Source of the DNA: Pandoraea pnomenusa
GTDB taxonomy: Bacteria > Pseudomonadota > Gammaproteobacteria > Burkholderiales > Burkholderiaceae
Reading direction: 5' to 3'
Length of the DNA stretch: 64,000 bases
NCBI RefSeq assembly: GCF_000767615.3
Contig: NZ_CP009553.3
Span: 1,798,001-1,862,000 of the forward strand
How positions within the stretch are numbered: position 1 is the stretch's first letter; every line of letters begins with the position of its first letter. Shown here piece after piece: positions 19,928 through 29,900 of the stretch. Under the pieces are notes generated by a model that saw only the letters and a list, made by a program, of their open reading frames with translations, did no database searches and was not told the origin of the DNA. The position numbers were made by a program, and so were the translations under genes.

Positions 19928-20755
19928 TCAGGCTTGCTGGAGCTTGCCGACGAGTTCGGGTCCGAGGAAGTGGCGCGCGTAGCGCGGGTTGATGTCGGAC
20001 AGCCGGAACAGCGTGAGGAAGTCGGCGGTGTTGAAGTCGGGGTCCCAGGCCGGGGCGCCGCAGATGCGGGCACCGAGGCGCAGATAACCCTTGACGAGCG
20101 CGGGCGGCTCGACGTCGAGCGTGGATTGCAGCTCGTCGACGGGCAAGGCGATGCGCGGCACGGCGTGATATTCCGAGGGGGCCATGGCGGCGCCTTGCAG
20201 CTTGCGGTACAGGCTGGCGGCGTAGTGCCCGCCGTCGGCCATCGGCACGCTGGCGCAGCCGAGCATCGTTTCGAGGCCGTTGCGCAGCATGTATTCGGCC
20301 AGACCGCTCCAGAGCGCCATGATGACGGCGCCGTTGCGGTAGTCGGGGTGCACGCACGAGCGGCCCGTTTCGAGCATCTTCGGGCGCAGGTGATCGAGCC
20401 GGGAGAGGTCGAATTCTCCTTCGGAGTACAAACGTCCGAGGCGTTTGGCTTGTGCCGGGGGCAATACGCGGTAGGTGCCAACGACCCTGAGCGAGTCTTG
20501 ATCGCGCACGATCAGGTGGTCGCAATATTGGTCGTATTCGTCGACATCCAGACCGGCCGGGCCTTTGACCGAGGCGCCCATTTCTTCGGCGAAGACCTGA
20601 TATCTCAGGCGTTGGGCTTCCCGAAGCTCGCTTTCGTCGCGTGCCCAAGCCACGGCCAGATTCGGTTTGACAGGCGTTTGAGGGCGAGGAAGACGCCTCC
20701 GCGACGTGGGGGTCAACGAAGAGAGCGGCATGGTGGGGTTCGGCAGGTCGCGCAT
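19928..20755 (-). CDS. GNAT/hemolysin-like acyltransferase, OlsB-type (ornithine lipid synthesis candidate)
   Basis: The product (275 residues from the ATG at 20755) matches the OlsB/ putative-hemolysin acyltransferase family: RDESELREAQRLRYQVFAEEMG, VGTYRVLPP, EGEFDLSRLDHL, ETGRSCVHPDYRNGAVIMALWSGLAEYML and a C-terminal TLFRLSDINPRYARHFLG. OlsB adds a 3-hydroxyacyl chain to the alpha-amino group of ornithine, giving lyso-ornithine lipid, a phosphorus-free membrane lipid often made when phosphate is scarce. Location beside the pst/pho/ppk/ppx block fits that role, but no Pho box was seen. No olsA partner lies nearby. A start at 20806 is possible. Confidence 0.8.
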   Translation of the reverse strand: MRDLPNPTMPLSSLTPTSRRRLPRPQTPVKPNLAVAWARDESELREAQRLRYQVFAEEMGASVKGPAGLDVDEYDQYCDHLIVRDQDSLRVVGTYRVLPPAQAKRLGRLYSEGEFDLSRLDHLRPKMLETGRSCVHPDYRNGAVIMALWSGLAEYMLRNGLETMLGCASVPMADGGHYAASLYRKLQGAAMAPSEYHAVPRIALPVDELQSTLDVEPPALVKGYLRLGARICGAPAWDPDFNTADFLTLFRLSDINPRYARHFLGPELVGKLQQA

Positions 20756-20964
20756 AAAGGCCCTTTTTTTGACGGTCGCGTTGCGACGTACTTTAAAAAG
20801 CATCAATGTCGATTCCGTGAACGGTAGGCGACAATTCTATGACAAAACCACAAGTGTCATGAGTCAGGTCCCATTTTCCGTACCTTCCACGGGTCTGGCG
20901 CAGGCGCTCGGGAGGGGCCTTTCGCGCGGGATGGCCGCCGGTTCGCCGCCGGCGGCGGGCGGGT

Positions 20965-21459
20965 TCAGAGCAGATCGGGGTTGATGACGGCGCGCACGAC
21001 GACCTGGCTTTCGTCTTCGCGACGGCGGGAGGCGAGCCACCAGATGCCCGATTTCTTGATGGTCCAGTAAGCTTCCTGGCCGCTCAGCAGCAGGGCGGCG
21101 AGTTGTCCGAGGGCGGGTTGGTGGCCCACGACGACGACGGTCTGTGCGGTGCCGGGCCAGTGGATGGCGCCGAGCAGGGTCATGGCGTTGGCGCCTGGGG
21201 CGAGGTCGCGCACGATCCGCGGGGTGGGGGTGAGCGCCTGAGCCGTTTGCACGGCGCGCACGGCGGGGCTGGAGAGGATGAGGGCGTCGGCGGGCAGGCG
21301 GGCGCGCAGCCACTGGGCGGATTTTTCGGCCTGTTTGCGCCCGCGATCGGTCAGTTCGCGGGCAAGGTCGGCCTGGGCGCTGGTGGCCAGCGTGGCAGGC
21401 AGGTTTTCGGCGTCGGCGTGACGCCAGAGAATCAGGTTCATCGACACGGGTTCGGACAT
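20965..21459 (-). CDS. sixA: phosphohistidine phosphatase SixA
   Basis: The 164-residue histidine-phosphatase superfamily protein has the catalytic LWRHADAE (RHG-like) motif near residues 11-18, the second SSPAVRAVQTAQ block and the VVVVGHQPALGQL block with the second catalytic His. SixA removes phosphate from phospho-His in phosphorelay or PTS proteins. A ggagg Shine-Dalgarno sits 7 bp before the ATG at 21459; a second ATG six codons later starts MNLILWRH. The 158-bp gap between this gene's 3' end and the acyltransferase gene holds only GC-rich inverted repeats. Confidence 0.9.
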   Translation of the reverse strand: MSEPVSMNLILWRHADAENLPATLATSAQADLARELTDRGRKQAEKSAQWLRARLPADALILSSPAVRAVQTAQALTPTPRIVRDLAPGANAMTLLGAIHWPGTAQTVVVVGHQPALGQLAALLLSGQEAYWTIKKSGIWWLASRRREDESQVVVRAVINPDLL

Positions 21460-21620
21460 GGAGAACCTCCCACTATGGCGGGGTTTCGTGGCGGCGGGAT
21501 GACCGTCGACGACGCAGCAACGAAAATGCCATTGTGCCAGCCGGAATAGGGAAATTGCCGGTGGGATGTGCGTCTATTTGACGCGGGACGCCGAACCCTC
21601 TAGAATCTAGCCTCTTTGCT

Positions 21621-21697
21621 CGGAGCGTAGCGCAGCCTGGTAGCGCATCTGATTTGGGATCAGAGGGTCGTAGGTTCGAATCCTATCGCTCCGACCA
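21621..21697 (+). tRNA. tRNA-Pro (anticodon TGG)
   Basis: A 77-nt cloverleaf: acceptor arms cggagcg and cgctccg, anticodon stem tctga/tcaga with loop tttggga (anticodon TGG), T loop ggttcgaatcc, discriminator A and encoded CCA. The CDI island begins right after it; no integrase gene or second attachment-like repeat was found by eye. Confidence 0.96.
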
Positions 21698-21727
21698 AAA
21701 ACCCTTGCAGTACAAGCAGTTACGGAG

Positions 21728-21747
21728 CGCCCCATCGGGGCGTTTTT
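21728..21747 (+). terminator. intrinsic terminator after tRNA-Pro
   Basis: The arms cgcccc and ggggcg with loop atc are followed by ttttt, 31 bp after the tRNA. The remaining bases up to 21871 show no gene. Confidence 0.8.
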
Positions 21748-21871
21748 CGTTTATCCATGATCCTGTCCCGGTGCGTCAAATATCCAGTGCTCAAACAGTG
21801 CTGGTGATTCATCCAGTTATCGGCGGGTTCATGCGCATTTCGTCCCTCAACTCGCCGGCAGGCATGGACGA

Positions 21872-23641
21872 TCAGAACTGCGCGGTAAGCGAGAATCCGA
21901 CTGTGGTGTGTGCTGTCTGAAAGGACGCTGGCTTATGGATTGGCGTGCCGGCAAAGACTTCACCAGCGACAAAGCCGAATGGGAGCCTGGTATTGCCGCG
22001 TACGCCAATGACCGCACCCGCAAGTTGTGTACCGGCCAGGTATTGCGCGTTCGGACCGCTGACACGGCCGTAATCCACCCCGGCGAAGAGCGATACGCCA
22101 GACGCGCCAGGTGCCCACTGCAATTCGTTGCGCCAGTAAAAGCCTTTTTCCGCAGCAAGGGACGATTCACCGTCAAATCCACGAACCGTATAACGGCTAC
22201 CGATACTCATATCGTCGATGTAGTGCAGCACGTCGCCGGTGAATTGCCCGTGAAATGTCGTGACGTAGCGAAGTGGCAATTGACCGAGCGGCAGTGACAG
22301 GTTGGCGTCAAGTACCGCCATCTTGAAGCGATACGTCGGCGTGCCGGGCGGGGCGTTATCCGGCGCCGCCCCGAGCCCCGACACACTTTGCCGATAAGCA
22401 AGGGTGCTGTCGAATTGCCCGCCGCCGATGTGGTGACGATCCGAAATCCCGAACTCGATGAAAGTGTTGTTCCGGTACTGCTGATCGATTTCAGCGTCCT
22501 CGAGGAAGCTGCGTCCAAAGCGCTTGCTTAACCGGACGTGCGCGCTCAGCACATTGCTCTGGCTGCGCTGAAGGACTCGCGACAGTTTGAAATCGAGATT
22601 CTGCGACTGTCCACGCGTGACGAAAGTGTCGTTCACGCCTGCGATTTGCTGGTTATACCGATTGGCGTAGGCCGCCACTGTAGCAGTCCAGAATCCCCAC
22701 GGAATCGAGTAGAAAGCATTCCACCCGTTCGATCCGAAGCGCTTGTCAGCGAACGACAGATCATGTGTCGCGCCGACATTCAGGATGTCGTTCAGACCCA
22801 GGGGATTGTCGATGCCGAGGGCGAGGCTGCCCTGTAGTTTCCCTGTATCGCGAGATCCTGAGTTGTCGACCGAGGCGACAACGCTCCATCGCTTTGTTCG
22901 CTTGACGTCGATGACGACATCACTCTCGCCCGGGGCTTGCGTCGGCACGATCTGCATCGTCACGTCCTGGCTGGCAAGGCGCTTCATCTGCTCAAGCCCC
23001 TGCTCGAGGTCGCGCAGTTCGAGGAGATCGCCCGGGCGTGTGGGGAATGCCGTACGCCACGTGCCGTATTGCGAGGCATCGGAGAAGCGGATGTCCCCGA
23101 TGATGCCGGGAACGAGCATGAGCTTCAGTTCTCCGGTCGTCAGATCCTGCTCGGGCACGAGAACGCGTGTCGTCACATAGCCTTTGGCCAGAATCGCCTT
23201 AGAGAGCCCCGCCGTTATCGCTGCAATGCCCTCTCGGCCGACGCATTCGCCTCGATAGTGCGCGAGCCAGTCTGTTGCGAACGCAAATGGATCAAGAGAA
23301 AGCGATGACGCACCAGCGGCTTGCGCACGTTGCGGGAGTTTCTCGGGAACGTGCAGCGAAAACCTCTCGATCGGAAAACATGGGGACTCCACGGGAAGCG
23401 CCGGGAAGCCGTCTGCAGCGGGGAGTGCCGAGCGCACCGTTGGCGTATTGATCGCGGCGGCGCGCTCCTGTGCCTGACGTTGCTGCTCGAGCAGTTGCTG
23501 TTGTCGCGCATTCGACGCAGCCGCATCGACGGCCGGCGCAGGCGACGTTTGTGCCACAGCCTCGAATGACAGCGGAAGCGAGAGCAGAGCTGGAAGCAGG
23601 CGACAAAACTGTGCGGTTGACCAACGTGATGCGAAATTCAT
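21872..23641 (-). CDS. cdiB: two-partner secretion outer-membrane transporter, ShlB/FhaC/CdiB family
   Basis: The 589-residue protein exports the adjacent CdiA-like exoprotein across the outer membrane. It has a signal peptide (cleavage likely after FEAVA), a Gln/Ala-rich helix-like stretch (QQQLLEQQRQAQERAAA), a POTRA domain (CFPIERFSLHVPE, LAKGYVTTRVLVPEQDLTTGELKLMLVPG), a second POTRA-like part (GDLLELRDLEQGLEQMKRL, DVVIDVKRTKRW) and a beta-barrel ending in aromatic F (VGFSLTAQF). The barrel carries the family VRGFDG motif (RYTVRGFDGESSL) that plugs the pore. Unusually it is divergent from the exoprotein gene. Length is normal. Confidence 0.93.
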   Translation of the reverse strand: MNFASRWSTAQFCRLLPALLSLPLSFEAVAQTSPAPAVDAAASNARQQQLLEQQRQAQERAAAINTPTVRSALPAADGFPALPVESPCFPIERFSLHVPEKLPQRAQAAGASSLSLDPFAFATDWLAHYRGECVGREGIAAITAGLSKAILAKGYVTTRVLVPEQDLTTGELKLMLVPGIIGDIRFSDASQYGTWRTAFPTRPGDLLELRDLEQGLEQMKRLASQDVTMQIVPTQAPGESDVVIDVKRTKRWSVVASVDNSGSRDTGKLQGSLALGIDNPLGLNDILNVGATHDLSFADKRFGSNGWNAFYSIPWGFWTATVAAYANRYNQQIAGVNDTFVTRGQSQNLDFKLSRVLQRSQSNVLSAHVRLSKRFGRSFLEDAEIDQQYRNNTFIEFGISDRHHIGGGQFDSTLAYRQSVSGLGAAPDNAPPGTPTYRFKMAVLDANLSLPLGQLPLRYVTTFHGQFTGDVLHYIDDMSIGSRYTVRGFDGESSLAAEKGFYWRNELQWAPGASGVSLFAGVDYGRVSGPNAQYLAGTQLAGAVIGVRGNTRLPFGFVAGEVFAGTPIHKPASFQTAHTTVGFSLTAQF

Positions 23642-23971
23642 TGCGAGGCAACGGAAAAAGGAATCGCGGAGACAAGACGAGCGCCAGCCTGACCCGAAGT
23701 TGTAGATCGAAAAGCGATGTCAAAGAAAGGAGGCGTGTCCTACTTAACGACCCCGAATCAGGTGTCGAAGCGCATTGGTATCCCCGGCGATATTCATTCG
23801 GACTATTAGCTTTTTTTGGATGTTACCGCCATTGATCACTTTTCGGAAGATGGTTTTGCATAGGGAACTGATCATGAAAAATTTAGTAATATTCGGCATG
23901 CGAAGTTTTTTGCGATAAATGTAGAGCATCGGGAAGAGGCAAATAGAAAAAGACAGTCGCACAAAGATCAG
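23642..23971. promoter_or_regulatory. divergent, AT-rich control region between cdiB and cdiA
   Basis: This 330-bp gap must hold promoters for both divergent genes. It is strikingly AT-rich over 23790-23970 (many A/T runs such as tttttttgga, gaaaaatttagtaatattc, gttttttgcgat) compared with the GC-rich flanks, as in horizontally acquired loci silenced by H-NS-like proteins. No unambiguous -35/-10 pair was chosen. Confidence 0.5.
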
Positions 23972-26900
23972 ATGAAAACACACACGAATCGGCGCGTGCG
24001 GGGCGCGCTTCAGGGGAGTGCCTTGGAAACTGGGTTGCAGCACGGCCTGATCCGCGCGCTGGTGCTTGCGCAGATCATTGCGCCGATTTCGGTTCGGGCG
24101 CAGGTAGTTGCAGCGCCGGGTGGTCCCAATGTCGTGCAGACTGCCAATGGCTTGCAGCAGGTCAATATCACCACACCTACCGCTGCGGGCGTTTCAAAAA
24201 ACGTCTATTCGCAGTTCGACGTGCCGCGTCAGGGCGTCATCCTGAACAACTCGCCGACGATCGTGAACACACAGCAAGCGGGGTACGTCAACGGCAACCC
24301 CAATCTCGCTCGGGATCAGGCTGCGCGCGTGATCCTGAATCAGGTCAACAGCAATTCCCCGAGTCAGCTACGGGGTTATCTCGAAGTCGCGGGCAAGGCC
24401 GCGCAAGTCGTTGTGGCGAACAGCGCGGGAATCATGGTCGACGGTGGGGGGTTCATCAACACCACGCGTGCGGTGCTGACCACCGGTATTCCGATCATGG
24501 GTGCGGACGGCAGCCTCGCTGGCTATCAGGTCAACGGCGGGCGTCTGGTGGTTCAGGGAGACGGGCTGAACGCGGCGAATGTCGATCAGGTTGACCTCAT
24601 CGCACGTGCCGTACAGGTCAACGCTGCGTTGCATGCCAAGCAACTGAATGTGGTGACGGGCGCGAATCGCGTCGATCACGAGACCCTCGCGTTGCAGAAG
24701 ACAACCGGTGACGGTGCTGCGCCCGATGTGGCCGTGGACGTCGGCCAGTTGGGCGGGATGTACGCGCAACGCATCTTTCTCGTGGGCACCGAGAACGGCG
24801 TCGGCGTCTCCAACAAGGGTGTGATTGCGGCGCAGGCCGGCGATCTGACGCTGACGACCGAGGGTAAGCTTGTCACGACCGGAAAGCTTGATGCAACGGG
24901 CAATGCGCGCCTCAACGCCCTGACAGGCATCGACAATCGGGGTAGTGTCTACGCGGGCGGATTGACTGACATCCGCACAGGCGGCCTGCTCGATAACAGC
25001 GGTGTGCTGAGCGCAGCGGGCAATCTCATCGCGCAGGCCGCCGGTCTGACGTCGGGCGGCACACTCGGTGCCGGTATCGATTCCACGGGGCAGGCGACGC
25101 TCGCGGGCAATCTGAGCGTGACGGCCTCCGGAAAGGTGATCGCGACGGGGCGCAACGTCGCGCGCGGCGACATGACGTTCGTTGCCGGTGCGCTGGACCT
25201 GTCCGGCAGTCGTACGGATGCGAGTCAAAGCTTGTCGCTGACGTCGCGGGCGGGCGATATCGATCTTCAACGCGCCATTGTCACGGCGTCCAACGCGCTG
25301 AGTGTGAAGGCCGCGCAAGGCCTTCTCAATGCCAATGGCGTATTGTCGGCCGACACGATCACGTTGGCGGCGCTAGGCCGTATCGACAACACCGACGCAC
25401 AAACGGCCGCGAGAACGCGACTCGACGTCACCGGGGGAAGTCTCGATAACCAGCGCGGGTTGCTTCAATCGGGCGGGCTTCTCAAGGTCAGGGGCGCATC
25501 GCTGAACAACACCGCCGGGCGTGTGGTATCGCTCGGCGACGACGGAACATCCATCGATATCGACGGCGAATTGCGTAACGCGGCGGGCACGAACGGACTC
25601 GGTGCCCCCGGCGGGGTCATCGGCACCAACGGCGACCTGCGTCTGCATGCCGGCTCGCTGATCAATGCTGCGCAACTCGTCGCCGGGACGACGATGACCC
25701 TTACGTCCGGACAACTGGACAACACTAACGGAACACTTTCCAGCGAGAAAATCGACGTGAGCGTCGACAGTGTTCTGACCAATCGTCAGGGCGCGATTTC
25801 CGCGACGACATCGACGCTTCGCGCCGGGCAACTCGTCAACGATCATGGACTGATCGACGCGGGCACCCTGTCGCTGACAGTGTTGGGGGATGCGTCAAAC
25901 CGTTCGGGAGAGATCAAGCAGTACGGCGATTCGGCGCAGACCGTCAAAGTCGGTGGGGTGCTGGACAACAATGCAGGCACGGTGGCAACCAAGGCCAGCG
26001 GGCTGACACTGAACGTCGGACAGTTGGTCAACGATCAGGGGAAGATCAGCCATCTCGGCAGCGGCACCTTGTCGGTCGTGTCGACGGGTGACGTCACAAA
26101 CTTGACCGGTCTGCTGGGAAGTCTGGGCGCGCTTCGGATCTCGGCGGCGCGCATCGATAACACGGGCGGCGAGCTGAGTGCGGGCGATTCCGTGTGGCTT
26201 ACCGCCGCTGCGAACATCGTCAATCGTAGTGGCGGTGCGGTGTATGGCGCGAATAGTCTGACGGTTTCGGCGAGCACCGACATCTACAACACGGCGGGAT
26301 CGATGCAGTCGGGGGGCACCGTCAAGCTGGATGCTAACGGTACGCTCACCAATACCGGCGGTCGTATCAGTGCCAATGGCGCGCACGATGCACTGACGGT
26401 GACCGTCGGTAGCCTCGTGAATGCCACCGGGCAACTGACGAATGCCGGCGATGGCGATACTTCTGTAACGGCAGCTGGGGACGTGGGCAATGCCGGAGGA
26501 ACGATCGGTGGCAACGGCAAACTGAGCGTCAATGCGGCGTCGCTGAGCAACAGCGCCGGCGGCAAGATCATTGGCGGTGCAGACGTTCTGCTGGGTGTGG
26601 TCGGTTTGCTCGACAACTCGGCGGGGCAGTTGTTCGGCGGTAACTCGCTCATGGCGACGCAAGCCACCGCACGCTTGAACAATGCGGGCGGCACCATCGA
26701 AAGTCGCGGCGACGTCTCGTTGCAGGTCGCTTCGCTCGATAACGCAAGCGGCATCATCCGTTCGAACCGCGACGTGGGCGTGGGCGGTGCCATGAACGGT
26801 GCCGGACAAATGACGGCCGGTCGCAATCTGACGCTTGCTGCCGTTGGCGACTACGTGAACGCATCCGCCAATCGTCTGCGCGCAGACGGCATGCTCAAGC

Positions 26901-29900
26901 TCACGTCGACGGGGCGCTTCACCAACGATGGCACGCTCACGGCACCCGGCACACTCGACGTACAAGCCGCCCAGATCGTCAATAGCGCGAATGGCTCGAT
27001 CAATGCGGCGACGACACAACTGAGTGCTGCGGGCCTGTTCTCCAACTCGGGCAGCATCGGCGGCGATACCGTTCGACTCAAGGCGAACTACTTCTTCAAT
27101 GGCTATGGTGTGCTGGGCAACGATGTGCAGATCAATGCCGTCGATATCGAGAACAACAGCGCGTCGGCGATTATGGGGGGCGCGAGGCGACTCGCGTTAT
27201 ATGCGTCGAACTCCGTCTCCAACTACGACGGAGCATTGCTCTACAGCATGGGCGACATCGAGATTGCGCGTGACGGCACACGCGACGGGCAGGGGCTGCT
27301 CGCCAATCAGATGGCGTTGCTGACCAACCGTTCGGCCAGCATCGTTGCCGACGGCAATCTGGACATTGCGGCGCGCGTCATCAACAACTCGCGCACCAGC
27401 ATCGTGACACAGCCGGGAACGCCACAATCCACGACGCAGAGCTTCAGTCTCTACACTGCGGGGCTGACCGGTGGCGATGAAACGATGATGCACATGAGCC
27501 TGACGTTCCCAGAATGGTTCTGGAGCGGGGGCAGAGCGCCGATATCGTCATCGTTGCTGCAGACGCTTGCCAGACCGTTGACTGTCGACATTCCAAAGTC
27601 TCAGGTGACGAATTTGGATCTTGCGGCGAAGACCTTCAGTCTGACGAAGCCGCTCGAAGAGTCGTATCAGGACATGACGACGCAAGGCCAGGGGCCGTGC
27701 GACGATCATGGCCAGTGCGCGTCGACCACCAAGACGCGCGACGTCGGCACGAACCCGACGCAGTACTTCAACAGCATCGTCGATAACGGGGACAGTTACC
27801 GTGTCGTGTTCTGGCCGGATTGGGATCCGAATACGATGATCCGGCCGGATCAGGCGATCTCGCGTGGCGATCTGGGGATCGATCAGCGCGACTACAACGA
27901 AATCGCGCGCGTCGTCACGACGACGCGAACGCGCGACGAACTCATCAGCGCATCTCCCGAGGCGAAGCTGCAAGCGCAGGGATCGATTCGCATCAATGCC
28001 GACGGCGGTGCGATCAACAACCAGTCGTCGACGATGACGGCAGGGGGCGATCTGATTCGACGGGCGACCGGTGGGTCTGTCAACGACGTTGGCATCACGT
28101 TGCAGGAGACGGTGACGCAAACGCAGACGTCGACTTTCTACTGGCATCAGAAATCGGGTGGCGACAGCGATCAGCAGACGGTGGCCTATCCCGTCACGCC
28201 GTTGCCGCCGACTACACTTGCGTCGCTTCCCGCGATTGCCGTGGGCAATCAGTCGGTGCAATCCAGCGGCAGGAACATCACGGTGTCGAGTGTGGACCGA
28301 TCCGGTAATACGGTGGGTAGCGCAGGCGTGACTGGTGGTAATGCGACCGGCACGCAGTTGGGCAACCTGTCGGGTGCGGTGGCCAATCGTCAGACGCTTG
28401 GGTCATCTGCCCAGGCGATTCCCGGCCTGACGTTGCCAAAAAACGCGCTGTTCCAATTGCGCTCGGCACCGGGGCAAACCTATCTCGTCGCCACCGATTC
28501 GCGTTTCACCGATTACGGCAAGTTCATCTCCAGCGACTACATGCTCACTGGACTGAATCTCGATCCGCAGACAACGCAGAAGCGCATCGGCGACGGCTTT
28601 TATGAAACGCAATTGGTGCGGGATCAGATTACGGCGCTCACGGGCAAGACATTGCTCGCGGGTTACACCAATTATCTCGATGAGTACACGGCGTTACTCA
28701 ACAACGGTGTGACGTACGGAAAGCAGTTCGGGTTGAACGTTGGCGTGGCTTTGTCGGAAGCGCAGATGAAGCAACTGACCAGCGACATGGTGTGGCTGGT
28801 CTCGCAAGACGTGACGCTGCCAGATGGGTCCGTTCAGTCGGTGCTGGTCCCGCAGGTGTATCTGGCGCAGGCCAACACCGTCGATCTGACGAACACCGGG
28901 GCACTGGTCGCGGGCGGGAGTGTGAAGCTTGCCGCGACGGGCGACGTGAAGAACAGTGGCCAGATCGTCAGCGACACCGCGACGACGATTCTGGGCGACG
29001 CCATCGTCAACCTCGGCGTCATCGGTAGCGGTGGCACGACCGCGCTTTCGTCGCTCGGCGATATCCGGAACACCGGCGGGCGCATTGGCGGTAAGGACGT
29101 CGTGGTGCAGGCGGGCCGCGACCTCATCAATGAATCCACCACGCTCACCCGGACCGCAGGGACGGACAACGGTGGCGGCTTTACGTCGTCCGCATCGGCC
29201 ACCGGTATCGGTGCAGTCGGCATCATCTCGGGATCGAACAGCGCTACCGCCGTGGCGGCGCGCGACGTCACCCTCAATGCGGGCGCGATCGCCAGCGATG
29301 GCGCGGTGGTGGTTGCGGCGGGACGCGACATCAACGCCAACACGTTGACGGTCGGTCAGTCGCAGATCGTCGGTACGACCGATGGGCAGAACGGTGGTCG
29401 TGATGTCATTGTGCAGAACGTCGGCAGTGCGATCTCCGCTGGCGGCAATCTGACGACGGTCTCAGGGCGCGACACCACGTTGAGCGGAACGACAGTGGCC
29501 GCAGGTGGTAATGCGACGGTACTCGCGGGCAACGATGTCACAGTGACGGCGGTCAAGGATTCGCATACGCACGATGAGCGCTCCTTCGGGGGCTCGTTGC
29601 AGTACACCAAATCGTCGCTGGACGAGGCGGTCAATGGCGCCAGCGTGAGCGCAGGAAACCACTTGCTGATCGGCGCGGGTCAGGCGAGTGCGGTCGGTGG
29701 CGTGCTGGATGCTTATCAGATCTCGCCGGTCGCTGCCTCGTCGGGGACAGGGAATCTGTCGGTGCTGGGATCATCTGTTTCGTCGCAGGGTAATGGAACC
29801 ATCGCATTGGCGGCGACGGGCGACGTCAATATCGGCACGGCGACGGAGACGCACGATAGTCGGAATTGGCAGCACGATAGCAGTTCAGGGTTCCTCTCCA

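Noticed and set aside
21698..21871. Attachment-site duplicate or integrase remnant after tRNA-Pro
   Set aside because: Only an intrinsic terminator is visible; no second copy of the tRNA 3' end and no integrase motif.
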